Shown here piece by piece: positions 1 through 7,703 of a stretch of 64,000 nucleotides of DNA (the first letter of the stretch is position 1; the number at the start of each line of letters is the position of its first letter). Origin of the DNA: JAJZJT01 sp964610905 (GTDB lineage: Bacteria > Actinomycetota > Acidimicrobiia > Acidimicrobiales > RAAP-2); the NCBI GenBank assembly GCA_964610905.1, contig CAZSYT010000007.1, forward strand, positions 1 through 64,000. The letters are read 5' to 3'. The notes under the pieces were generated by a model. The model was not told the DNA's origin, searched no databases, and saw only the letters and a list, made by a program, of their open reading frames with translations. A program made the position numbers and the translations under genes.

Positions 1-749
1 AAGGTGTGGAAGAACTCCTCCTGGAGGGACTCCTTGCCCTCCATGAACTGGACGTCGTCGATGAGCAGGACGTCGCACTCGCGATAGCGGCGCTTGAACG
101 CCGTGGTCGCGTTGGTCCGGATGGCGTCGACGAACTCGTTCATGAACGTCTCGGTGGAGACGTAGCGCACGTGGCGGCCGGAGAAGATCTCCTCGACGTA
201 GTTGCCGATGGCGTGGAGGAGGTGGGTCTTGCCCAGCCCCGCGTCGCCGTAGATGAACAGCGGGTTGTACGACCGGGCCGGGGCCTCGGCGACCGACTGG
301 GCGGCGGCGTGGGCGAAGCGGTTCGACGAGGCGATCACGAAGGTGTCGAAGGTGTAGCGCCCGTCGAGGGCCGAGGTGCTCGAGCCTGCCCCGGGGAGGG
401 CGCGCCGGGCCCCACCGGGGCCGCTGCCGGTCCGGTCCGAGTGGTCCGTGGGCGACGGAGCCACCGGCGGGTCGACCACGGGGGCCTCAGGGGCGAGCTC
501 GACGGGGAGGACGTCGAGCCGGACGTCGACGGCCCGGCCCACCGTGGCGGTGACCGTGTCCTGGATGAGCCCGAGGAAGCGCGACTCGACGCGTTCTCGG
601 ACCAGCGAGTTGGGGACGCCGAGGACCAGCTCGGTCTCACCGAAGGACGTCGGCGAGATGCCCGACAGGTAGGCCTGCCAGCTCGACTCCGACACCTGTT
701 CGCGCAGCGCCTCGACGCACAGCTTCCACAGCCCCTCGGTGTCGTTCAC
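1..749 (-). CDS. dnaA: DnaA, chromosomal replication initiator (5' part, runs off the left edge)
   Basis: DnaA binds 9-bp DnaA boxes and melts the origin to start chromosome replication. About 249 codons are visible. The N-terminal domain I begins VNDTEGLWKLC and carries the family's helix with SSWQAYLSGI. A Pro/Ser/Gly-rich linker (domain II) follows. The AAA+ domain then has YTFDTFV, Walker A GDAGLGKTHLLHAIG and Walker B-like LLIDDVQFMEGKE. The C-terminal DNA-binding domain lies outside the window. The GTG at 749 is chosen because GGAGG sits five bases upstream and the family's N-terminus begins there. The gene is divergent from rpmH, the usual arrangement next to the origin. DnaA-box-like sequences lie 30-60 bp upstream, suggesting autoregulation. 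Identification is certain. Confidence 0.98.
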   Translation of the reverse strand, partial: MNDTEGLWKLCVEALREQVSESSWQAYLSGISPTSFGETELVLGVPNSLVRERVESRFLGLIQDTVTATVGRAVDVRLDVLPVELAPEAPVVDPPVAPSPTDHSDRTGSGPGGARRALPGAGSSTSALDGRYTFDTFVIASSNRFAHAAAQSVAEAPARSYNPLFIYGDAGLGKTHLLHAIGNYVEEIFSGRHVRYVSTETFMNEFVDAIRTNATTAFKRRYRECDVLLIDDVQFMEGKESLQEEFFHT

Positions 750-776
750 GTGGACCTCCGCGCCTGCTGCGCTCGG

Positions 777-809
777 TTGTTCCACAGGGACGTCCACAGC
801 TGTGGACGA
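777..809. promoter_or_regulatory. DnaA-box-like cluster upstream of dnaA
   Basis: Seen in sequence: ACGTCCACA at 790-798 and TGTGGACGA at 801-809 (reverse complement TCGTCCACA) face each other across a GC dinucleotide. TTGTTCCACA at 777-786 is a weaker neighbour. Known: high-G+C actinobacteria favour boxes of the YYRTCCACA type. Inferred: autoregulation of dnaA, or part of an origin. TCGTCCACA recurs as an inverted pair after parB. Confidence 0.6.
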
Positions 810-1206
810 TCCGTGGAGAAGATGGGGTCTAGCGGCGGGCACGATCGGATGGCACCTGGTTCGTCGTGGTCGGACGCTCGATCGTCGGCGAGCGCATGGG
901 CCCGGATCCTCCCTTGCTACGGCCGCCCGCCGCCGATCGGAGGACCGGAGCGGTCGACCGGAGTCGGCCCTCGCACGGTACACCCCGCCCCAGGGGTGGC
1001 GCCGGGGGACGCGGCCGGCCGCCGAGCAGGGGTCGACTAGGTACCCCGGGACGATCTCGCCTAACATGGTCGCTCGCGCCGTCACGAGGCGGCCGGCCTG
1101 TCGCGCAGCGCAGGTCGGCGGGCCCCGGTGGGACCGTGGTGGCACGAGCAGGTTCCGTCGGCCGCCGTGGACGTCGCCGGCGGCCGAGGAAGGACGATCG
1201 AGAACG
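810..1206. other. dnaA-rpmH divergent intergenic region
   Basis: No gene is supported here; the open frames on both strands are Arg/Pro-rich shadows. It must hold the promoters of dnaA (leftward) and of rpmH (rightward). The best rightward -10 candidate is TAACAT at 1062-1067, about 140 bp before rpmH, without a clear -35. No further DnaA boxes were found. Confidence 0.5.
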
Positions 1207-1341
1207 GTGAAGCGGACCTACCAGCCCAACGTGCGCAAGCGTGCCAAGACGCACGGCTTCCGCAAGCGGATGTCGACGAGATCAGGTCGTGCCATCATCC
1301 GGGCTCGTCGCCTGAAGGGTCGTCAGCGGCTCTCGGCATGA
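1207..1341 (+). CDS. rpmH: 50S ribosomal protein L34
   Basis: This 44-residue, strongly basic protein matches L34 over its full length: it begins VKRTYQPN, continues KRAKTHGFRKRM and ends KGRQRLSA, all family hallmarks. L34 is a small rRNA-binding protein of the large subunit near the peptide exit region. GTG 1207 is the only start giving the standard N-terminus. Its length equals the family norm (44-47). It heads the rpmH-rnpA-yidD-yidC-jag-rsmG block, with rnpA starting seven bases after its stop, so co-transcription is expected. Confidence 0.97.
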   Translation: MKRTYQPNVRKRAKTHGFRKRMSTRSGRAIIRARRLKGRQRLSA

Positions 1342-1348
1342 GCGGCGC

Positions 1349-1720
1349 GTGGGCGCGTCGGACAGTCGCCCCACGGGGCCGGTGACGTCGCGGCGGACGT
1401 TCGAAGCGCTCCGGCGCACGAGGCGGCGAGGAAGGTCAGGTCCGGTGACGGTTCGGTACGTGGAGCACGAGGACGGAGCCCCGGACGTGCTCGTCTCCTA
1501 CGCCGTGGGGCGCTCGGTCGGCGGCGCCGTCGAGCGCAACCGCGTGCGGCGGCGCCTGCGCGCCGTGCTCAACCGGCGTGACCTGCCACTTCGACCCGGC
1601 TCCTACCTGGTGGGAGCTCGTCCCGAGGCCCGTACGGTGCCCTTCGACGTGCTCGTGCGCTCGGTCGAGCAGGCGGTCGACCGTGCGGTCGGGACCACCC
1701 CGGGTGGGTCGTCGCGGTGA
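1349..1720 (+). CDS. rnpA: Ribonuclease P protein component
   Basis: The protein subunit of RNase P helps the catalytic RNA cleave 5' leaders from pre-tRNAs. The signature VGRSVGGAVERNRVRRRLR, with its conserved RNR core, is at about residues 51-69 and is followed by the usual acidic/hydrophobic C-terminal half (LVRSVEQAVDR). With GTG 1349 the protein has 123 residues. A second in-frame GTG at 1382 would give 112 residues starting VTSRRTFEALRR, which aligns better with the usual family start. The true start is therefore open. The stop overlaps the yidD start (GTGA), suggesting coupling. Confidence 0.93.
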   Translation: MGASDSRPTGPVTSRRTFEALRRTRRRGRSGPVTVRYVEHEDGAPDVLVSYAVGRSVGGAVERNRVRRRLRAVLNRRDLPLRPGSYLVGARPEARTVPFDVLVRSVEQAVDRAVGTTPGGSSR

Positions 1721-2013
1721 CGAGGATGGACGCCACCCTGACCCACCGGGACACGCCGGTGGGCGACGCCGGACCGGGAGAGCGCCGGGGCCTCGCTCGC
1801 GTGGCGTTGGGGGCGATCAGGCTCTACCAGCTCGCCCGGCACGGGCGCCCGACGAGCTGTCGGTACCTCCCCACCTGCTCGAGCTACGCCGTCGAGGCCA
1901 TCGAGCGCCACGGCCTCGCCTCGGGCGGGTGGCTGGCCGCCCGCCGGATCGCCAGGTGCCACCCGTGGGGTGGCCACGGGTTCGACCCCGTTCCTGATCG
2001 GAGCCCCCGGTGA
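1717..2013 (+). CDS. yidD: YidD, membrane protein insertion efficiency factor
   Basis: YidD is a small, peripheral inner-membrane protein that assists YidC-dependent insertion. The 98-residue product has the family core: an amphipathic segment (ALGAIRLYQL, about residues 31-40), the CRYLPTCSSYAVEAIERHG motif with two cysteines, and ARCHPWGGHGFDPVP near the C-terminus. The N-terminal 25 residues are a non-conserved extension. It overlaps rnpA by four bases at its start and yidC by four at its end, so the three genes are translationally coupled. Confidence 0.96.
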   Translation: MTRMDATLTHRDTPVGDAGPGERRGLARVALGAIRLYQLARHGRPTSCRYLPTCSSYAVEAIERHGLASGGWLAARRIARCHPWGGHGFDPVPDRSPR

Positions 2014-3152
2014 GCTCGCTCTTCCGTGACATCGGCCGGATCTTCCAGCCGTTCCTGCGCTTTGTCGCCGACGTCCTGGCGTTCTTCTACTCGCTGATCC
2101 CCAACTACCCCATCGACGTCGCCTTGCTCACCCTCGTGATCATGGCCGTCCTCACCCCGCTGACGGTGAAGGGGACCAAGAACATGGCGGCCATGCAGGC
2201 GCTCGGCCCCGAGATGAAGAAGCTGCAGCAGAAGTACAAGGGCGCCGAGAACCGTGTACAGCTCAATGAAGAGATGATGAAGCTGTACCGGGAGCACAGT
2301 GTGAACCCCGCGTCGGGCTGCCTCCCGATGCTGCTGCAGATGCCGGCCTTCATCGTCCTCTACGAGGTGATCCGAGGGATCACCAACACCGTGACCGTCA
2401 CGCACGAGACGATCAACGGGCAGCTCGTCCACATTCCGGCGAAGGTGATCGCCGCGCCCCGGTACCTGAGCTCGACCTCCACGATGTACAAGGACATCGT
2501 CGCAGCTCACGGTCATCTGAACGCCTTCGGGATGGACTGGGCGAAGACGCTATTCGGGCACCACAGCTCGGTCTTCATGGCCATCCCGTACCTCGTGCTC
2601 GTGCTGGCGTCGGTCGGGCTCCAGTACCTGCAGATGTCGCGGATGAACTCTCGGAACCCCCAGGCGGCCCAAGCCAACCCTCAGGCAGCTGCATTGCAGA
2701 AGTACATGCCACTGATCTTTGGGTTCATTTACATCAATATCGCTGCGATTATCAACGTCTATTTCGTGTTCTCGAGCGCAGTGCGGATCCTGACCCAGGA
2801 GATCCTCTACCGACGCGGCGTGATCCCGGGGGCACCGTCGGCGGCGACCATCCCTGCCGCAGCGGCCATCGTGCCGACGACCGAGGCCGAGCCGAAGCGC
2901 CGCCCGCCGACCCGGCCGGAAGGCAAGGGAAAGCCGAGCGGTGCCAACGGCTCCGGCGGCACGAAGCCACCGGCGAGCGGCACGAAGCCACCGGCGAGGC
3001 CGGAGCGGGGCGCCGGCGCCGCACCGCGGGGAGCCACCCCGAAGGCCCGGGGACGGACGTCGGGCCAACCGCCGAAGGGCGGACAGCCAGCGAAGCCGGC
3101 GGGAACGGCGCACCCGCGCGCCAAGGACAAGCGAGAGCGAAGGACGCGATAG
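2010..3152 (+). CDS. yidC: YidC/Oxa1-family membrane protein insertase
   Basis: YidC inserts and folds membrane proteins, alone or with SecYEG. The 380-residue protein shows the Gram-positive short-form core: a first membrane segment near residues 15-45, the cytoplasmic hairpin (MQALGPEMKKLQQKYKG), then SGCLPMLLQMPAFIVLYEVI, a segment around FMAIPYLVLVLASVGLQYL, and a last helix pair ending YMPLIFGFIYINIAAIINVYF. There is no N-terminal lipobox. The last ~115 residues (after EILYRRGVIPG) are a Lys/Arg/Pro/Gly-rich tail with a KPPASGT repeat, plausibly a ribosome-contacting basic extension. GTG 2010 overlaps yidD. Confidence 0.96.
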   Translation: MSSLFRDIGRIFQPFLRFVADVLAFFYSLIPNYPIDVALLTLVIMAVLTPLTVKGTKNMAAMQALGPEMKKLQQKYKGAENRVQLNEEMMKLYREHSVNPASGCLPMLLQMPAFIVLYEVIRGITNTVTVTHETINGQLVHIPAKVIAAPRYLSSTSTMYKDIVAAHGHLNAFGMDWAKTLFGHHSSVFMAIPYLVLVLASVGLQYLQMSRMNSRNPQAAQANPQAAALQKYMPLIFGFIYINIAAIINVYFVFSSAVRILTQEILYRRGVIPGAPSAATIPAAAAIVPTTEAEPKRRPPTRPEGKGKPSGANGSGGTKPPASGTKPPARPERGAGAAPRGATPKARGRTSGQPPKGGQPAKPAGTAHPRAKDKRERRTR

Positions 3153-3155
3153 CCA

Positions 3156-4130
3156 GTGGAGTGGGTCGAAGCGAGTGGTCGGTCGCTGGCGGAGGCCAAG
3201 GAGGCGGTGCTCGACCTCCTCGGTGTGGCCGAGGACGACGCCGAGTTCGTGGTCCTCAGTGAGCCGCGCCCGGGACTGTTCGGCCGGATGCGCGGCGAGG
3301 CGCGGGTGCAGGCCCGGGTACGCCCGACGGCTCCCCCACCGAAGCGGGGTGCCGGGCAGCGCCGCGAGCGCGGCGGCCGCAGGCGGAGCGAGCGCCGGCC
3401 GAGCGGCGGCGGAGAGCAGCGCGGGGCGACGACGACGGCGCCGGGCAGGTCGGGCGAGCCCGGTGGGGCGGGTGGCACGGAGCCGGCGGCCGAGGCCGAC
3501 GAGCGTGAACGACCGTCGTCGGGCCGGCGCGCCCCGGCGAACGGACGTGCGCGTCAGGCCCGCCGCGAGCGGGCGACCGTCGGCACGACCTCGCCGTCGA
3601 CGACCGAGATCGCCGCGGCCGGCCCCCCACGACCACAGAAGGGTGGAGAGATGACAGAAGCATCGTTGACCCTCGAGCAGCAGGGAGACGCTGCCCGGAC
3701 GTTCCTGGGCGGGCTGCTCGACGCCTTCGGGTACGAGGCCTCGCTCGACGTGCACGTGCTCGACGACGAGACGGTCGAGGTCCGGGCGCACGGCGAGCAC
3801 CTCGGTCTGCTGGTCGGTCCCCGGGGCGCCACCCTGGCCGCCATCCAGGACCTCACCCGCACGTTCGTGCAGCGACAGTCCGAGGCGCGTACAGACCGGA
3901 TCCTCGTCGACATCGCCGGGTACCGCGAGAAGCGGACGGCCGCCCTCCAGCGGTTCACCACCGGCATCGTGGAGGAGGTCGTGGCCTCGGGCGAGGAACG
4001 AGCGCTCGAGCCGATGAACGCCGCCGATCGCAAGGTCGTCCACGACACGGTGAACAGCCTCGACGGTGTGAGGACCCGGTCGGAGGGCGTCGAGCCCGGT
4101 CGGTACATCGTCATCGAGCCCGTGCACTGA
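3156..4130 (+). CDS. jag: Jag/KhpB RNA-binding protein (Jag_N + KH + R3H)
   Basis: KhpB/Jag proteins bind RNA and, in Firmicutes and actinobacteria, affect cell elongation and envelope growth. The 324-residue product has an N-terminal Jag_N domain (residues 1-50, ASGRSLAEAKEAVLDLLG ... PGLFGRMRGEARVQA). A ~115-residue Arg/Gly/Pro-rich low-complexity linker follows. The KH domain (about 175-250) has the GXXG loop LVGPRGATLAAIQ, and the C-terminal R3H domain has MNAADRKVVHDTV. An internal ATG after the linker (MTEASLTLEQ, with AGAG upstream) could give a KH-R3H-only isoform. It starts three bases after yidC, consistent with one operon. Confidence 0.93.
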   Translation: MEWVEASGRSLAEAKEAVLDLLGVAEDDAEFVVLSEPRPGLFGRMRGEARVQARVRPTAPPPKRGAGQRRERGGRRRSERRPSGGGEQRGATTTAPGRSGEPGGAGGTEPAAEADERERPSSGRRAPANGRARQARRERATVGTTSPSTTEIAAAGPPRPQKGGEMTEASLTLEQQGDAARTFLGGLLDAFGYEASLDVHVLDDETVEVRAHGEHLGLLVGPRGATLAAIQDLTRTFVQRQSEARTDRILVDIAGYREKRTAALQRFTTGIVEEVVASGEERALEPMNAADRKVVHDTVNSLDGVRTRSEGVEPGRYIVIEPVH

Positions 4131-4138
4131 CGACAGCG

Positions 4139-4822
4139 GTGTCCGCCCCCACGGGTGGGCCGGACGAGCTCGCCGGCACCACGGGCTGGCAGGCCCCGCC
4201 CGCACTTCAGGAGGCGCTCGAAGCGGGCCGGCGGGCCGGTTTCGTCGGCGACGCCGCACTCGGCGACCAGCTCGCCCACAGCCTCGGGTTCGCCGCCGTG
4301 GTCGCCCGTCTCCGAGGCGACCCCCCGGCCGTCGCCGCCGACCTCGGGTCGGGAGGGGGGCTCCCGGCCCTGGTGCTCGTCGAGCTGTGGCCGGAGTGCC
4401 GGTTCGCGCTCGTCGAGGCCCAGGAACGACGTGCCGCGTTCCTCCGCCGGTGCGTCGAGACCGCCGGCGCCGCCGACCGGGTCGTCGTGCTGCAGGAACG
4501 TGCCGAAGTGGTCGGGCACGACGCCGCCTGGCGCAGTACGTGCGACGTCGTGACGGCCCGTTCCTTCGGCAAGCCGGCCGTGACGGCCGAGTGCGCGGCG
4601 CCGCTCCTCCGACTCGGCGGCCTGCTCGTCGTGTCGGAGCCGCCGACCGCCGGGGGCGGGGAACGGTGGCCCACCGAGGGCTGTGCCCGCGTCGGGCTCG
4701 AGCCGCTGCACACGGTGCGGGTCGACGGACGATTCGGGTACCAGGTGCTCGTCCAGCAGCAGCCGAGCTCCGAGCGGTACCCGCGCCGTACCGGCGTCCC
4801 GGCGAAGCGGCCACTGTTCTGA
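4139..4822 (+). CDS. rsmG: RsmG, 16S rRNA (guanine-N7) methyltransferase
   Basis: RsmG (GidB) makes m7G at position 527 of 16S rRNA with S-adenosylmethionine. The 227-residue protein has the SAM-binding motif AADLGSGGGLPALVL (about residues 63-77), an acidic motif II-like FALVEAQERRAAFL, TARSFGKPAVTAECAAPLL, and the characteristic basic C-terminus RYPRRTGVPAKRPLF. The start is GTG 4139, eight bases after jag. It is the last gene of the rpmH block, and the parS-bearing gap follows. In other bacteria loss of rsmG gives low-level streptomycin resistance. Confidence 0.95.
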   Translation: MSAPTGGPDELAGTTGWQAPPALQEALEAGRRAGFVGDAALGDQLAHSLGFAAVVARLRGDPPAVAADLGSGGGLPALVLVELWPECRFALVEAQERRAAFLRRCVETAGAADRVVVLQERAEVVGHDAAWRSTCDVVTARSFGKPAVTAECAAPLLRLGGLLVVSEPPTAGGGERWPTEGCARVGLEPLHTVRVDGRFGYQVLVQQQPSSERYPRRTGVPAKRPLF

Positions 4823-4861
4823 CGGCGTTCGTCAACGGGCCTCGACGAGACCCGGAAGCTG

Positions 4862-4875
4862 GTTCCACGTGGAAC
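4862..4875. promoter_or_regulatory. parS: parS-type centromere palindrome, copy 1
   Basis: GTTCCACGTGGAAC is a perfect 14-bp palindrome in the rsmG-parA gap. It matches the general parS consensus GTTTCACGTGAAAC except for one symmetrical change on each arm (T to C, A to G). ParB, encoded 1.7 kb downstream, is the expected binder. The position next to parAB and near the origin is the normal one for parS. Confidence 0.9.
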
Positions 4876-5265
4876 GTCGAGAGCGGGCGCGCGCACAGGC
4901 GTACCACCCCGTCCGTGACCTCGTTGCGACGACCCGATGCGCACCCCCTGGCAACCCACAGGGAGGCCTCGTCGTCCGCACCCGGACGGACCGGGGACGA
5001 GCGGCCGATGGGTAGTGAGCTGCCGGCTCGACCGAGGAGACGGCCGGGGTGACGACCGTGGTGACGCAGGCGAGGAGACCGGTCAACGGAGGACATCGGG
5101 GCGCCGACGGGGGTGCCGTCGCGACGGCGCTCGGTGCGCGCTGCTGCGGGTGCTGGTTCGGCTACCGTGGAGCGGAGATGGCACCGAACCACAGGACCGG
5201 GCACCGCGACGCCCGCGTGCGGGCACGACGTGGCCGTCGGCAGTTCGGGGCGGCGCCAGCCGGCC

Positions 5266-5279
5266 GTTCCACGTGGAAC
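5266..5279. promoter_or_regulatory. parS: parS-type centromere palindrome, copy 2
   Basis: This is a second, identical GTTCCACGTGGAAC, 404 bp from the first and 17 bp before the predicted -35 of parA. Two perfect 14-mers in one 530-bp gap exclude chance. The closeness to the parA promoter means ParB binding could also regulate parAB. Confidence 0.92.
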
Positions 5280-5295
5280 AACCTCTGGCTGGTGC

Positions 5296-5324
5296 TTGAC
5301 CGGCGGCGCCGTGCCGGTAAGGAT
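5296..5324 (+). promoter_or_regulatory. Probable parA promoter
   Basis: TTGACC (5296-5301) and TAAGGAT (5318-5324) are separated by 16 bases and lie 32 bp before the parA start codon. This is the best sigma-70-type pair in the 533-bp rsmG-parA gap. Apart from this pair and the parS copies the gap holds no recognisable gene or feature. Confidence 0.5.
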
Positions 5325-5355
5325 GAGCCCGTTCCCGCACTCGAAGGAGCTGTGC

Positions 5356-6558
5356 ATGCGCGGTCGTTGGAAGGGACGTGGTGACGACCGTTCCCCGAAG
5401 TCGTCCCGGACCGTCGGAGCCGTCGACGAGGAAGCGGAAGGCGGCCTCTCCCCCGCTCCGTTCAGCCCTCCCCCGGCCTTCACCGTGATCACGGCACCGG
5501 AGGCCGGAGCACCGGAGACCGGCGCGGGGGAGGCCACAGCCGACGGCGTCGACGTGACGAGCCCGGCCGACGGCGTGCCGTGGAGCGAGGCCGCCGAGGC
5601 GGCCGAGCTAGCCGAGGAGCGCACCGCTGCGGAAGTCGGCGAGCGCGACGGCGAGAGAGTGCTCGCCGCCGGGTCCGACGACGACGCCAGCTCGCCGCCG
5701 GACGGTGGCGCCGGACAGGTGCCGGCACCGCCCGACGAGCGTGACCCGGCTGACGATGCCGAGGCCGTGCCCTCGTCTCCGGTCGTGCGACCCCTTCCCC
5801 GCGTGCTCGCCGTCGCCAACCAGAAGGGCGGGGTGGGAAAGACGACGACCTCGGTCAACCTGGGTGCAGCCCTGGCCGAGCTCGGCTACCGGGTGCTGGT
5901 GATCGACCTCGACCCGCAGGGCAACGCCACCACGGGGCTGGGCATCGACGCCCGCAACTTCGAGCTGTCCATGTACGACGTCATCATGCGTGAGAGCTCG
6001 CTCGAGGACTGCATCGAGCCGACGAGCTTGAAGAACCTCTTCGTGGCGCCGGCCACCATCGACCTCGCTGGTGCCGAGATCGAGCTGGTGCCGGCGTTCA
6101 GCCGCGAGCTCAAGCTCCGTCGTGCGCTCGAGGCGGTGATCGACGACTTCGACTACGTGCTGATCGACTGCCCGCCGTCCCTCGGGCTGATCACCGTGAA
6201 CGCCCTGGCGGCGGCGCAGGAGGTGCTCGTCCCGATCCAGTGCGAGTACTACGCCCTCGAGGGCTTGAGCCAGCTCACCCGCAACGTGCACCTCGTGGCG
6301 TCGAACCTCAACCCCCGCCTCGAGGTGTCCGTCATCGTCCTCACCATGTACGACGCGCGGACCAAGCTGGCCGACGAGGTGGCCACCGAGGTCCGCCAGC
6401 ACTTCGGCGCGAAGGTGTGCCGGAACGTGATCCCTCGGACCGTGCGGCTGTCGGAGGCACCGTCGTTCGGTCAGCCGATCACCGCGTTCGACCCGAGCTC
6501 TCGGGGTGCGATCGCCTATCGCGAGCTGGCAAAGGAGGTCAGTGGTGGCACGGCGTAG
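5356..6558 (+). CDS. parA: ParA-family chromosome-partitioning ATPase with long N-terminal extension
   Basis: ParA is a Walker-type ATPase that binds DNA non-specifically and moves ParB-parS complexes during chromosome segregation. The catalytic part begins VLAVANQKGGVGKTTTSVNLG (deviant Walker A with its signature lysine, near residue 156), followed by VLVIDLDPQGNATTG, YVLIDCPPSLGLITVNAL and the C-terminal FGQPITAFDPSSRGAIAYRELA. The 400-residue product is longer than usual because about 155 acidic, Ala/Glu/Pro-rich residues precede the ATPase. ATG 5356 is chosen because AAGGAG lies seven bases upstream. A longer frame from 5113 would run through a parS site. The stop lies inside parB, so the pair is co-translated. 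Confidence 0.95.
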   Translation: MRGRWKGRGDDRSPKSSRTVGAVDEEAEGGLSPAPFSPPPAFTVITAPEAGAPETGAGEATADGVDVTSPADGVPWSEAAEAAELAEERTAAEVGERDGERVLAAGSDDDASSPPDGGAGQVPAPPDERDPADDAEAVPSSPVVRPLPRVLAVANQKGGVGKTTTSVNLGAALAELGYRVLVIDLDPQGNATTGLGIDARNFELSMYDVIMRESSLEDCIEPTSLKNLFVAPATIDLAGAEIELVPAFSRELKLRRALEAVIDDFDYVLIDCPPSLGLITVNALAAAQEVLVPIQCEYYALEGLSQLTRNVHLVASNLNPRLEVSVIVLTMYDARTKLADEVATEVRQHFGAKVCRNVIPRTVRLSEAPSFGQPITAFDPSSRGAIAYRELAKEVSGGTA

Positions 6559-7504
6559 CGGACTCGGCCGCGGTCTCGGAGCGCTCATCCCGACCGAGGC
6601 GATGGGGGAGCGGACGTCGATCTTGCGCGAGGTCCCGATCGCCAGCATCTCGCCCAACCCCCTCCAGCCCCGTTCCCACTTCCACGAGGAGTCGCTGGCC
6701 GCGCTGGCCGCCTCCATCAAGGAGCTGGGCGTGCTCCAGCCGGTGCTCGTCCGGGTGCCGGAGCCGTCACGTCCGGACGAGTACGAGCTGATCGCCGGAG
6801 AGCGCCGGTGGCGGGCGGCGCGCCGCGCCGGGCTGCAGACGCTCCCCGTCCTGGTGCAGACCAGTACCGACGTGGCGAGCCTCGAGCAGGCCCTCGTCGA
6901 GAACCTCCATCGACAGGACCTGAACGCCCTCGAGGAGGCGGCGGCGTACCAACAGCTCATCGAGGAGTTCGGGTACACCCACGAGCAGGTCGCGACCCGG
7001 GTCGGCAGGAGCCGGGCCGCTGTCTCCAACACCCTCCGTCTGCTGCAGCTTCCGGCGGCGGTCCAGCGGTTGCTCGCCGACGGGCAGCTCACCGCCGGGC
7101 ACGCCCGAGCCATCCTCGGGACCCCCGACCGCTCCTTCCAGGAGGCGCTGGCAAAGCTCGTGGTGGCCGAGGAGCTGACCGTCCGCGAGGTCGAGGAGCA
7201 GGTCCGGGCACGGGTGGCGGGCGACGCGGGCGGCGACGGCGCGATGCCCCACGCCGTCCCCGGGTCGGACGCCCCGTCGCCCGCGCTCGTCGATCGATCG
7301 CCCCGCCAGCTGCCGCCCCCCGGCATCCTCGAGCTCGAGGAGCTCCTGTCGACCCATCTCAACACCCGGGTGACGGTCGACCTGACGGCAAAGCGCGGGA
7401 GAGTGGTCGTCGAGTTCGCCACGCTCGAGGACCTCGAACGGATCTACCGCCTGATGGTCGGTCCACAGGAGCTGAGCGGGTCTGCCGAAGAGATATCACT
7501 GTGA
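6545..7504 (+). CDS. parB: ParB, parS-binding partition CTPase
   Basis: ParB nucleates on parS, binds CTP and spreads along DNA as a clamp. The 319-residue protein begins VARRSGLGRGLGALIP, the standard chromosomal ParB N-terminus. The CTP-binding region has NPLQPR, ELGVLQPVLVR and GERRWRAARRAG. Then come the ENLHRQDLNALEEAAAYQQL box, the helix-turn-helix (THEQVATRVGRSRAAVSNTLRLLQLP) and a C-terminal dimerisation segment ending LMVGPQELSGSAEEISL. GTG 6545 is chosen from the strong AAAGGAGGT at 6531-6539; it overlaps the parA stop. Its HTH should recognise the GTTCCACGTGGAAC sites upstream. Confidence 0.96.
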   Translation: MARRSGLGRGLGALIPTEAMGERTSILREVPIASISPNPLQPRSHFHEESLAALAASIKELGVLQPVLVRVPEPSRPDEYELIAGERRWRAARRAGLQTLPVLVQTSTDVASLEQALVENLHRQDLNALEEAAAYQQLIEEFGYTHEQVATRVGRSRAAVSNTLRLLQLPAAVQRLLADGQLTAGHARAILGTPDRSFQEALAKLVVAEELTVREVEEQVRARVAGDAGGDGAMPHAVPGSDAPSPALVDRSPRQLPPPGILELEELLSTHLNTRVTVDLTAKRGRVVVEFATLEDLERIYRLMVGPQELSGSAEEISL

Positions 7505-7516
7505 GTGGTGCAAGTT

Positions 7517-7622
7517 CCCTCGAACTGGGAGTTATCGGCATAAATACTACGGATCGTGGTATTCCGTTCCCTCAACCGTCACTAGACGTTCGTCCACAAC
7601 CTGTGCATGAGCTTGTGGACGA
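7517..7622. promoter_or_regulatory. A+T-rich patch followed by an inverted pair of DnaA boxes (origin-like)
   Basis: In the convergent gap after parB, bases ~7525-7575 are strikingly A+T-rich for this window (GGCATAAATACTACGG and neighbours). They are followed by TCGTCCACAA (7590-7599) and its exact reverse complement TTGTGGACGA (7613-7622), spaced by 13 bases. Both contain the YYRTCCACA DnaA-box 9-mer, and the same 9-mer is upstream of dnaA. Melting region plus boxes is an origin-like layout, but only two good boxes are present. The 10-bp stem lacks a U-tract, so a simple terminator is less likely. Bases 7623-7703 hold nothing recognisable. Confidence 0.5.
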
Positions 7623-7703
7623 GCGGCGCCCCTCGACCTCGACCTGAGGGTCGACGTCGGGCGGTGGCCCGTGCCGGGCGCTCGTCGACGTGGTTCCCAC
7701 CCG

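Noticed and set aside
744..753. GTTCACGTGGAC-like sequence at the dnaA start as a third parS
   Set aside because: It is two bases short of the 14-bp palindrome and asymmetric; it is explained by the dnaA start codon context.
5113..5355. Longer ParA start
   Set aside because: It would place a parS site and the promoter inside the coding region. The ATG at 5356 has a ribosome-binding site.
2550..5858. 1102-residue minus-strand open frame opposite yidC-jag-rsmG
   Set aside because: Composition is that of an antisense shadow; the plus-strand genes carry unmistakable family motifs, and no start signal is present.
7590..7622. 10-bp inverted repeat after parB as an intrinsic terminator
   Set aside because: There is no T-run on either side, and the arms are exact DnaA-box 9-mers; terminator function cannot be fully excluded.
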